This document shows, piece by piece, positions 47,850 through 58,161 of a stretch of 64,000 nucleotides of DNA. The notes under the pieces are model-generated. The model worked only from the letters and a program-made list of their open reading frames with translations, was not told where the DNA came from and did not search any database. The DNA is taken from the NCBI GenBank assembly GCA_030386875.1, contig CM059573.1, positions 29,863,891-29,927,890 of the forward strand, given 5' to 3'. Numbering within the stretch: position 1 is the stretch's first letter; each line of letters begins with the position of its first letter. This DNA comes from Morinoia aosen. Taxonomy: Eukaryota; Arthropoda; Malacostraca; Amphipoda; Talitridae. Position numbers and translations under genes: made by a program.

Positions 47850-49365
47850 AGAGGCGGAGGGATGCAGGCTTTATTGGCATGTAAGAATAAAATTGAAAGA
47901 ACTTAGTAAACAAGTCCGGTATAGGAAAACAAAAATTAAATAGAAAGTTACAAACGATCAATATAATATTCCAGGAAATACAGAGAAATTTATTACATTT
48001 ATGCACAGAAATTTACCTAATTAGAAAAACATTTAGAGAAAAGAAAAACATTTAGAAAAAACATTTCTAGAAAAACATTAGAGAGAAAAACATTTCACTT
48101 TCACCAAAGCTACCGTGAATCCATAGAGCACGATAAATATTTATTATCGAAAAGTAGACTGCAATTTAGAAAATCTAAAACTTATTCAATGGATAATCTG
48201 AAACCTTTAGTTAAGTGTTTGGATTAGCAAGTCTTTAACAATTACTGGGCTAACGAATACTAAGAAATATGAAAAATGAATAACAGTTCCTCTTACAATA
48301 ACACTTTCCCCAATTCCTACACCAATTATCAAAAAGTTACAGCGGTCCCAAGGGACCGCCCGAGAAGCCCCCACACACCCGCACACCGATACAACCCACA
48401 ACAGACTAATAGGGTGAGGTGGTAGGCCCCTGTACGTAAACGCAGAGTCGCTACTCTGTTCGCATAAACAGATGCTTGAAAAACAGCTAAAATTAATATT
48501 TCGTAGAAAATATGACAAACAATAATACATATAAAGAACAATACGAAATAAATGATAAATTATAGGAACGAAGGCACACTTAAAGTTCTTATCACTATGT
48601 GCATCGCATGCAGCTTCCAGAGACAGGTTGGAAAATTCAGCTCTATTACAACCTGAACATTAAATTCGATAAGCGTTCAATTAAAAGAAAACGAAAGAAA
48701 GAAAAATTTATTAAGTAGAAAAACAAAGTTACAAGTTTGACGTGAGTACCTTGAAAACTCAAGAAGTGGATTCTAGTTAGAAATAAAATGAAATCATGTG
48801 GATACAAATTGAAATTAAATGAAATTCATATATTACAGTCCGTGAAATACTAATTACAAATAATTTCTTTCGAGGACTTGCTGCCATGTTGCAGCAAGTA
48901 CTGATCAAGCTCTTCGAGCGTGTTTCTATTCGCTGCCGGGATGTCAGAGTTACTTACGTTGATGTTGCTTTTGTCCTTCAGCTGCTTGCGAACTGTTTCT
49001 TTGCAGTCTTCGCCTGTACGTGAATGCGGTACTTCCCCAGAAATAACCAGAGTTCATTTTCAGTTTTCTAACTCGTCGAATTCTTTCTTTCGCTCAAATT
49101 GGTCTTATTCCTTTTTTTTTTTGCCGTCTATAAATTTATATTGATCAGATTTTTTATTCGTTAGTGTTTCAATTAGCGTTTTAGAGTCACTAATTTCGCT
49201 CTGAAATTTTTTCATAACTGAGTTTAAGTGATCAATTAAGATGGAGACTAAAGGCCCTATTACACGGGGCAACAATTGCTCCAAAAAGCAGCGACGGATG
49301 CTTCTGAGAGCAACGGACTGCAATTGCTGAGCGAGTTTTGGTTTTCGCGCTTGTTCAAAAACCTC
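47850..49365. other. No supported gene; local GAAAAACATT repeats
   Basis: Simple repeated motifs (GAAAAACATTTAGA and variants, about 48025-48090), a short palindrome GCGGTCCCAAGGGACCGC near 48342, and AT-rich remainder. Open frames such as 48207-48530 (minus) and 48920-49144 (+) lack motifs. Confidence 0.35.
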
Positions 49366-49376
49366 GTGCAGTCCAG

Positions 49377-50803
49377 GGCTGCAACTGATGGGGGATTTCC
49401 CCTAGATCTGGGGGAAACGCTTGTAGTCTCGGGGAACGGGGGAAACTTACGCAAAAACTACTAAATTTGGGGGAATTTGGCCAGGAATTATTTCTTATAC
49501 AAAAAATGTATACCTTGAAAAATTTAAAATTACAAGTGGACGTAAGCTCATTCGGATGAAGTTATTATGATGCAGAACAGGAAATGCCCCTTTTAACGCT
49601 GAATAAAAGGCAATATAACGAAGTTTGAACGCGGATGGAACTCAGACTGGCAACGAGATTCACATGATCACATCGGAACAGCGAACAGTCTTATTCTCAC
49701 AGCTCACTGAGCTAATTCTCGATAGTTTGCTTTGTAAAAGGAATAAAAAGGCAGATAGTGAACGTTACCGTTGCTAGCTTCCTTCCTCTGAGCGAATACT
49801 TTTCGATCAATATTCCCCTCATTAACTTGAATTATGTGATAACTATTCTTATAGATTAATTTTTGAATTCAGATATTTTTATCGTGTTTTCTTCGGCAAA
49901 GGATGCGGAACGCAGAAGTTCTTAAAGATTAAATATTTGTGTGGTTCAAAATTAACAGATATTAAAAACGTGCAGCAGGCCTAGTTTACAATCAGGAACT
50001 TTCAATATTAATGTTTTTATTTGTCTATCTTGTCATATCTTATATGCGTTACAGAGGCTAACTCTGTTAGATGCTCTTCAGCAATTAGTTCAACTTAGAA
50101 TGTCAACTTGACGTTTTAACAAGCAAAACTTTACACAGATGACAAATAGATTCATTTTAATTATTAATGCTATTTATATAAGGATTTCATTATTTTATAG
50201 TTATTATTTTGTTTTAGAATGCTGATTATTTTTTTCCGATGGCATACCGAACCGAATCATAGTCTAAGAAACATAAGTCCTGTACGCAGTCTAGTAGTAA
50301 TTGGCGATGTGCACCCGAATTAAAAACTCGTCTGAATTGAAATAGTAATCCCAACTGTAGGTATTGTAAGTGCAGCTATATTTTTGTTGAAAAATTAAAA
50401 CAAAACGATGCTCAGTGCAACATAAGAAAAACAAAAATGTTGCAAGTATCAGCGCTGATATCGTAAGAGAGCCGTCCATGGAATCCAGTGGAATTACGAT
50501 TAGTGAGCTTACTCTTGTAGAAAATTTTGACCAACACGACCTTTCCTCAAGTGTGTATAATTTCTTACCTGCAGGTAAAACAATTCACTCATGCAGCAAA
50601 ATAGCTCACAAGCTGTCAATGAAAAGGACGAAATTACATTAAGATATATAATACATTGAGTAATGTCAGTTTCTATTTAATATATATTCCATAATACGTG
50701 TGTTTCTTCAATTTTGAGGGATTTTTGCCGAATATGGGGGAATTTCTACCGCAAATCTGGGGGAAAGAGAAAAACCTCAGTGGCAGCCACGGTACACATA
50801 AGA
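49377..50803. mobile_element. Possible non-autonomous hAT-like relic
   Basis: The left end CAGGGCTGCAACTGATGGGG and the right end (reverse complement) CCGTGGCTGCCACTGAGGTT share the core GGCTGC.ACTGA. Both are followed inward by GGGGGAAA-type and ATATGGGGGAATTT motifs. hAT ends usually start CAGGG, which the left end does. No matching 8-bp flank was found. The interior is AT-rich. The frame at 50415-50642 is not recognisably a transposase. Confidence 0.35.
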
Positions 50804-50829
50804 AGGTAGGAGCATTCAAGTAATTTCTC

Positions 50830-51000
50830 GAAAGGGCCCTGGGTGTGGTGACGTCACGGGCCTAGAACGAATAGCAACCCAGGAATACGCCACCTGGCGA
50901 CAATATGTGACATTATCGAGTCAGCTGTACGACAAGTTCGACAACAACAATACCACATTGGCGGCCATTGAATCGGGCGCAATGGCGACTAGATTTTAAA
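50830..51000 (+). promoter_or_regulatory. GC-rich promoter-like patch
   Basis: Contains TGGTGACGTCACGGG (CRE-like), GGCGGCCATTG and GCAATGGCGAC (similar to YY1/Pho-type GCCAT boxes) in otherwise AT-rich DNA. Such a cluster could mark a transcription start, yet the Y elements also carry GATGGCG boxes, so this may instead be transposon material. No linked exon was identified. Confidence 0.22.
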
Positions 51001-51746
51001 ACAAAATCTACGTATATCTAGAAACTGGTGTAAGGCAATTGCCTCATAATTATTCACTGTAGCTCGAAAGTGTAAGGTGTGAAATTGAAAATTTTTTATA
51101 ACTAGTTCGTTATCTGGGAATTTATTGGAAATTTCTGGGTGGCATTTCATATGGTTTGTGCATTTATGGTAGTATAATTTAGTTGAAAGTTTTTCTGAAT
51201 ACGTTGCTACGCTACAATGGAAGAAATAATGCCAGGCAAATTTTTATTAGAAGTGCTTAATTAATTATGTTTTAAAACATTTCTTCATAAATTGTAATTA
51301 TCCGTGCCAATTGAAAGGGTGGTTGAAGATGGTATTTTATTCAGCTGGTATGCCAATTTGCTTGAATTTAACGATTATAAATGTCTGTCTATTTATTTTT
51401 TGTGAGGTTTTTAAAATTTCACTTTATTGAGTGACTTATTAATCATAGTAACCAGAATTGTTTAATAGTTCAATTATGATTATTGATCATAATCTGGATA
51501 CATGGCAAAGATGGAAAAACTATGAAAAATTGATCAATAATAATTACACCTATGCATTACAACACTGAACTATCACATTCTTCAAATTGTAGTTCTAAAT
51601 GAAGTGCTAAATTTGTAGATTTGAAGCAGGTAAAATACTAAAATCAGATTTCATTTAAACAGAAAGACATGTATCACACCACAAATTGCAGTCTAGAAAA
51701 TAATTTTGCAACAAGTAATACAAAGATAGATTATACTAAATTCAAA

Positions 51747-52293
51747 GGTTAATCTGAAGGATATGACAGTAATCGATTTTACACTTTTCGTTGCCTAAAC
51801 CTAATTAATTGAATCAAAATAAACAAGTTTTCTTCTATGCACTTTCAGTCTGAAATGAGTATTTCACGAGTTATAGCGGTAGATTTAGTTTCGTCTTTGA
51901 TGACAAATGCGCTTGAATAAACAGCTACTCATTGATTTTTGAATTTTTGTTGTTTGAATCATGGTAATAACATCAAAATAACCTACTTTTCTTCTGTACA
52001 TTTTGTTCGTCAAATTAGTATTTAACGTGGTAGAGCGGTAGGTTTGGCTTTGTCTTTGACGATGAGAGCGCGGTCAGCAAAACTCCATTGCAGTGTTGCA
52101 ATTCCGTGGGATTGATAAATTATTTACCGCTTCTAACACTAGAGTTGTATTAGTAATTTACTGCTATAACTAATAAAATACTTATTTCAGACGGAAAGTG
52201 CATATAAGAAAACTCATTTAATTTCATTAAATTACCTATGTTTAGACATTAAAATTTACAAAATTCATTACTGTCATATGCGTCAGATTTACC
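51747..52293. mobile_element. Family X foldback element, copy 2 (547 bp)
   Basis: The left end is GGTTAATCTGAAGGATATGA, the right end (reverse complement) GGTAAATCTGACGCATATGA. The flanks AATTCAAA (51739-51746) and AATTTAAA (52294-52301) form an 8-bp target duplication with one mismatch. Inner blocks as in copy 1 (TTTTCTTCTATGC, GAGTATTT, TTATAGCGGTAG, GTCTTTGATGA). Confidence 0.9.
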
Positions 52294-52310
52294 AATTTAA
52301 ATGCAGATTT

Positions 52311-53066
52311 GGTCAATATTGATTTTAGGTGCATCACAGAAATTAATAATCCGTTCCAAACAATCACTAAAGGAATACATTTAAAAGCATTTTACACGAA
52401 TGTCATTCTGCTCGCTGATGCATTATTTTCAAATTTTTCAACTTTAAAGTTGGCTTTTGCGCGCCAAAGAAAAAGAGCGCAACGGAAACTAACCCCCTAT
52501 TACAAACGTAAACAGGTTGGGTCGTGAGGGGGAGCCACAATTTTTCTAATGGAAATCATTAATAAAGGTTACCTAAAGGCGTTTTACATGAATGTCATTC
52601 TGCTCACTGATGCGATATTTTACAGTTATTCAACTGTAATACTGTTCACGTTGTACAGAGAAACAATCAGTTGAAAGATGGCTGCTATCGTAGAAAGATG
52701 GCTGCCATCTAAAATGACTGCCACCCGGTATGGTCGCCCGGTACGGTGTAAACGTAATTGCAGACGTCACCCTAATGGGTGGGTTAGAACCTTTATTTAT
52801 AATTTTTACCAGAAGAACTGTGGCTCCCCCTCACGACCCAACCTGTTTACATTTGTGCTAGGGGGTTAGTTTCCATTATTAATGTTCCGCTTGGCAGGCT
52901 CGCTTCCTTTGGAGTGCGAAAGCCAACTTCAAAGTTGAATAATTAGAAAATAACGCATCAGCGAGCAGAATGACATCTGTATAAAACAATTTTAAATGTG
53001 TTCCTATAGTGATTGTTTGGAACAAAATTATTAATTCCTGTGAGGCACCTAAAATCAATATTGACC
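52311..53066. mobile_element. Family Y foldback element, copy 3 (756 bp)
   Basis: Both ends read GGTCAATATTGATTTTAGGT. The flanks GCAGATTT (52303-52310) and ACAGATTT (53067-53074) make an 8-bp duplication with one mismatch. The arms carry ACATTCTGCTC(G/A)CTGATG, CCCCCTATTACA and AGCCACA boxes. The left arm has an internal duplication near 52570-52640. The centre holds repeated AAGATGGCTGC boxes (about 52675-52710). Confidence 0.9.
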
Positions 53067-53441
53067 ACAGATTTTGACAAAAACCAGGGTAAATGTGTAG
53101 CGTTGGGTAGTAATTGATTTTTCACTTATGGGTGCCTAAATATAGTTAATTAGATAGAAATAAGCAAGGTTTCTTCTATGCACTCTCCATTGTAAATGAG
53201 TATTTTACGAGTTATAGCAGCAAATTAGTTACGGCAACTCAAGTGTTTGAAGCGGCAAGTAATTCATCGACCGCGTCGGATGGCAACACGGCAATGGAGG
53301 GAGTCTCGCTTCCAACGCGCTAGTCATCAAAGACAAAACTAAACCTACCGCTCTAACTCGTAAAATACTCATTTGTCACAGAAAGTGTATAGAAGAAAAG
53401 TAGTTGATATATATGTTATTACCGTGATTCAAGCAACAAAA

Positions 53442-54801
53442 GCAGACCGCCTAACTTTACTCCGGTTATACATTATGCTTATAAAACCGAGACTGGACTA
53501 TGGCTCTGAAATATATTCCTCCTCACCTCGATCAATTCTAGAACGACTCGCCCCCATTCACAACGCTGCCATACGTATCGCAACAGGAGCGCTTCGCTCC
53601 TCGCCCTTACTCAGCCTGTATGCCAATTCTGGACTTAAACCTCTAGAAACATATCGAAATATCAAGAAATTGAATACATATGCACGCATCGCAGTAAATC
53701 CATCCCACCCTCTGCACAACCTGATAAACTATGAAGACCGAGAGAGTGACGATGATGATCATGTTGAAAATCACACATATGGAAGAAATTTTCTACATAG
53801 AGCTGAACAGTTAAGAAAAGTAAATCGTATACCAATGAGATCAATACTCCTGGAAGTACCTCCACCCTGCCCATTATGGATGATGAAAATTACACAATGC
53901 ACAGACCTCTACAAAACATCTAAAAACTCAGTGACAGCACATGAGCTAAGAGGATCTTTCCTACAACATCGAGATCAACACAAGAACTCTATAGGCGTAT
54001 ATACAGACGGATCAAAAACTGCCACAGGGGCTGGATTCGCCTACGTGCATACTAATGTCCAAAATTCCCAGCGTATTTGTAATAATGCCAGTGTTTATAC
54101 AGCGGAATTATACGCTATTTATAGCGCTTTGAATTCCTTAGCTACAAGACATGAGAACTCGATCACAATATATAGTGACTCGTGTAGTGCCATTGAAGCA
54201 ATCATTCATACTCCAGCTAAAAACCCACTTGTTCAAATGATTCAATGTCGTATTATTCTGTTAAATAAATCAGTAACTCTTTGCTGGACTCCCAGCCACA
54301 GCGGAATAATACTCAACGAACGAGTAGACAAACTAGCTCGGGAGGCCACTTGTGCAGCGGAAAGAGCACAGCTCCAGTTGCCCCGACCCGACGTCAAGTG
54401 CCTGGTAAAGCGTGTCTTGACGCTGAGCTGGAGACACCAATGGGAAGCCATCGCTAATAATAAATACAGACTAATAACTGAAGACATAACTCCTCTACCT
54501 AATGCAACTTCAACGAACCGAACGTGGGAAATAATATTGACCCGTCTGCGAATAGGACACACGAGATTGACACATGGCCACCTAATGGAAAGAAGACCAA
54601 TCCCGTATTGTGACGATTGTATCGTTCCACTGACAGTGAATCATTTGATTGTGGAGGAGAGACGACGCAGAGGAGCGACGACGTCATTTCGGAACCCCGC
54701 CATACCTCCTCGTAAATATATTAACACTAGCTGCTACCACCGCCCTCAACGGCCCTTTACACAGGTACCTAACAGAAACAGACCTATATCCTAAAATTTA
54801 A
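53442..54801 (+). pseudogene. Partial ORF2: RT C-terminus plus RNase H
   Basis: The open frame runs back to an ATG at 53373, but its first 23 codons come from the X element; retrotransposon sequence starts at 53442 with ADRLTLLRLYIMLIKPRLDY. DYGSEIYSSS and LAPIHNAAIRIATGALRSSP belong to the region after the RT thumb. The RNase H domain shows all four acidic positions: GVYTDGSK (about residue 207 of the long frame), YTAELYAI, IYSDSCSAI and NERVDKLARE, plus the WTPSHSG loop. A C-terminal PYCDDC...NHL piece looks like the CCHC finger of these proteins. Near 54655 a one-base frame change occurs: the displayed frame ends at 54794 in basic low-complexity residues, while the next frame continues ERRRHFGTPPYLL to DLYPKI and a stop at 54801, which looks like the true end. 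Confidence 0.88.
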
Positions 54802-55137
54802 ATGAAGCTTGGAACACACTAGCAAAATAAGTCAAATAATGGTCGAGCGCACAGTGCTGTTAACTCGAACACTCTGTTCAGAGGTGACTCCAGCGTGGGT
54901 AAGTCGCTCGGCCAGAAAGACATTGGTGAGTTGTTGGAATCCCGTGATTGGGTAACAGCTACCACCACTAAGACTCTATGTACGCAAATAAATTAATCAC
55001 AAAATCTACTAAACTAAACGAAACCTAGGAAAACGGAATATTCTAATCTCTACACAAACACTCAAATACTGTATGGGTATTCACTGTTGAATCGCCCCGT
55101 TGCGTCTATGGTGGTTAAATAGTAATAATAATAATAA
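53442..55137 (+). mobile_element. 5'-truncated I-like non-LTR retrotransposon, 1.7 kb
   Basis: Inserted in X copy 3 and flanked by a perfect 13-bp target duplication TCAAGCAACAAAA (53429-53441 and 55138-55150). The element starts within the reverse transcriptase C-terminal part, carries an RNase H domain and ends in a (TAA/ATA)n tail at about 55120-55137. RNase H plus TAA tails fit the I superfamily. 5' truncation is the usual result of target-primed reverse transcription. Confidence 0.92.
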
Positions 55138-55356
55138 TCAAGCAACAAAAATTAAAAAATCAATGAGTAGCTGTTTATGCGAGCTCGTTTGTCATCAAAG
55201 GCAAAACTAAACCTACCGCTATAACGCATTAAATGCTCATTTGCTGCGGAAAGTGCATAGAAGAAAACTTCTTTATTTTAACCTAATTAACTATGTATAG
55301 GCACAAAAAACTGGAAAATTGATTACTGCCAAGCGCTACACATTTACCAAAACCAG

Positions 55357-55884
55357 AAGTGTTGATAAGAAACTAATTATTCAAATAAATGACAATTCTA
55401 CGCAGATAGCTTGTGTCATAGATTTTTAATTTCAAGTTTCATTATAAAGGTAACTTTGCAACTACAATTTTAGATGAACAAGGGTCAAATGTTTAGTTAG
55501 TTGTATTGATTTAAATTATCAATTGCAGGAGATTTGTAGAAAGAATAAAGAACCAGGTTGTGGGGATGTTTTCTAATAATAAGAAAATATTGAAATGTGT
55601 TAGCCTATAAATGTATATTTGTTGTTATTAGTATCAAAACTACACAGCCTTTGAAGAGCATTTTGAATGCAAGTTTATGTTTGAATACCATAATATTGCT
55701 GGCTTGTAGAGATGTCAAAGGGTATGAATTTTAATGTGGCTATGCTTGAAGGAAAGATGTATGTGGTGATTGATATCAGTGGGACATTTTTTAAAATCAC
55801 AAATTTTTATTGTCTATATTTAGCTGATATAAAAGAAAAAGGGGTTGAAAAGAGCAATTGACTATGTTATATGGATGATTGAAA
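55357..55884. other. No supported feature
   Basis: AT-rich spacer between two X elements. Confidence 0.4.
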
Positions 55885-55892
55885 CTAGAGAG

Positions 55893-56627
55893 AGTAAATG
55901 TGAAGGAGAGGACCATAATCTATTTTCCACTTTTTGGTGCCTAAACATATCTAATTAGATCTGAATAAACAATTTTTCTTCTATGCACTTTCCGTCAATA
56001 ATGAGTATTTATCAAGTTATAGGTGTAAATTACTTACCGCAACTCTAATGTTTGAAGCGGAAGGAAATTGATCAGAGGGGAAGACTACAATGGACTTTCC
56101 CTATCGATGCGTTTGAATGATCAAGCCCATTTCAGCCATCAAAAACAAAAATTAACTTACCGCCATAACTTGTTGTTTATGGGTGATAACCTTTATTGTG
56201 TTGTTAGCTAAAAGATCCTAGAAGTGGGTTCAGGCTTCGCGGGGTTTGCTTTTGATAAATTTCAAAGTACCCAAACGTACTTGAACAGCTCAAGCGTGCA
56301 ACGGTTTTTGCTGTATGGAACACAAAACTAAACCTACCGCTATAACTCTTAAAATACTCATTCGCCGCAAAAAGTGTATAGTAGAAAAGTAGTTTATTTT
56401 GATGTTATTACCATGATTTAAGGACCAAAATTCAAAATCGATTAGTAGCTGTTTATTCGAGCACATTCCAGTCATCAAAGACAAAAATTAACATACCGCT
56501 ATAACTCGTTGAATACTCATTTACGATAGAAAGTGCTTAGAAGAAAAAATTTTTGTTTCATCATATCAACTACGTTTAGGCAACAAAAATTGGAAAATCG
56601 ATTATGGTCCTCTCCTTCTCAAATACC
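55893..56627. mobile_element. Family X foldback element, copy 4 (735 bp, expanded)
   Basis: The left end is AGTAAATGTGAAGGAGAGGA, the right end (reverse complement) GGTATTTGAGAAGGAGAGGA. The flanks CTAGAGAG and CAAAAGAG agree at 6 of 8 positions, an eroded target duplication. It is about 190 bp longer than the other copies because of an extra central stretch (about 56155-56310). Confidence 0.82.
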
Positions 56628-56639
56628 CAAAAGAGAGAG

Positions 56640-58148
56640 TAATGACAAAAAATATATGGGTGAAAATGAGTTTTACATTTACATTGACTGCCTGATGTAT
56701 GTTCTAAAATATAATTAGGGTAAGGGAAAGTAGGAGAATATGAGTAGTTTATTAAAAATCTCTCAAGATGAAATGACAAGCTGGAATGGAAAAAATTTAG
56801 TAATGGATTGAGTGATTGAGGGAGGAACACTGGAAACCAATCTTATGGGTCATGAGGTTACATCCTACTATTCATGTGAATGAAAAAGATTTGTAAGGCT
56901 TTTGCAGTCTTCAACTAATCTCAGCCCTCTTTGCTTCCAATTTCCAATAGGGAAAAATAAATTTCCCAGCTGAAACAGAAATGCTTCAATCAAGAGGCAT
57001 GTACAGATCAGTTATCACACATTGTTGTTGTAGTATGTTTATTGTTATAGTCCAATTAATTTTATTCTTGTACTAAGTTCTGGTATCAGTAGTATCAAGA
57101 TTTTGTTATTACGGCCGTAGGAGCAAATAATATTAGTCATGATTGATGATTCTACCAACTTCCTGTACCTTGTCTAATTCTTTCTCATTGTCCAACAGGA
57201 AGAGTGTGGTCAAGTTAATGGATGCTACTTGCCAGTCACTGCCCTGGGAATGTTTCACCTTTAATAAATGCTGCATCATGCCATATACCCACTTCAGTTG
57301 GACATGAGTTTACATTGCCTGTTCAAATAATTGTCAACTAAGTTAGGTAATTCACAAAGTGTCAAAATATTCTACTTCTCAGACAGTAACTAAGTAAGCA
57401 TGCTCAACTCCACAAGCAGCTTAAAAGAGAGCCTCTCAATCTCCTAAATTGGCAAGCATTGAAGCTTGCCAGACTGTTTATGATGTTACTATGACATCCT
57501 CACTACTGTAATTCCTGAAAGTGTAACTAGAAGAAGTTCAATTTTTTAAAGCATCTCTACAATTTCCCCATCTGGAACTAATAGAAGCTGTCAAGAACCC
57601 TGGGTCAACCAGATCTGAATTTTGATGAATGTCTAGTGGCAGAAAATATCAAGGCATTTTATGACCCATCTTGTTGAAGGAATTTATTTTCATGCCCCAT
57701 GAGGGTCAAAAGGAGATCAAAAAACAAGGAATGGCAGAAAAAATGCTGTTAGAAAGAAAAGGACTCCTGTTCTGTATAAAAATTTCATCATTATATCACA
57801 AATACATTCAAAGGTGGGACCCTTTTTGACAATATTTATTCTTCTAATTCATGATTGGCAGTAATGGATACTGGCATTGCAAAGTGCATTATGGAAGCTT
57901 TAACATTTACCACAAGGCTCGTCTACTGCAGAAACTCCAAAATGTTCGTCTTCATCTTGAGATATATGAAGACCCCCGTGGAGTTTCTCATCCGTACCCC
58001 TTTTGCCTGCAATTGCAAGACTCTCTGATCAGCAGCTGAGAGAGACACCTTGGGCTTCTTTCTGAAGGTAAGATGATTGAACTCTAGTCAGAATGGAAAA
58101 ATAATGGCACAATGATAGTCAGCATGGTTCAGGTGATGGTTTGTGTAT
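56640..58148. other. Unassigned stretch with more balanced composition
   Basis: From about 56900 the base composition is more mixed than the surroundings, with a 62-codon frame at 57851-58039 (ends ...EDPRGVSHPYPFCLQLQDSL). No splice-bounded exon or repeat family was recognised. It could be part of an old element. Confidence 0.3.
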
Positions 58149-58161
58149 ATACGTTTAGTAT
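58149..58161. repeat. 13-bp direct repeat, left flank of SINE-like array
   Basis: ATACGTTTAGTAT lies directly before the first unit of the array and recurs exactly at 60748-60760 directly after the last base of the array. This is the expected position of a target site duplication. Confidence 0.88.

Larger units (their letters stand above)
53088..55348. mobile_element. Family X foldback element, copy 3, split by a LINE
   Basis: The left end is GGTAAATGTGTAGCGTTGGG, the right end (reverse complement) GGTAAATGTGTAGCGCTTGG. A perfect 8-bp duplication AAAACCAG lies at 53080-53087 and 55349-55356. Removing the inserted retrotransposon (53442-55137 plus one copy of its 13-bp duplication) leaves about 552 bp, the length of the other X copies. 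Confidence 0.93.

Noticed and set aside
49377-50803. Intact hAT transposon
   Set aside because: Only the ends resemble hAT; no 8-bp flank matches and no transposase motif is present. Kept as a low-confidence relic.
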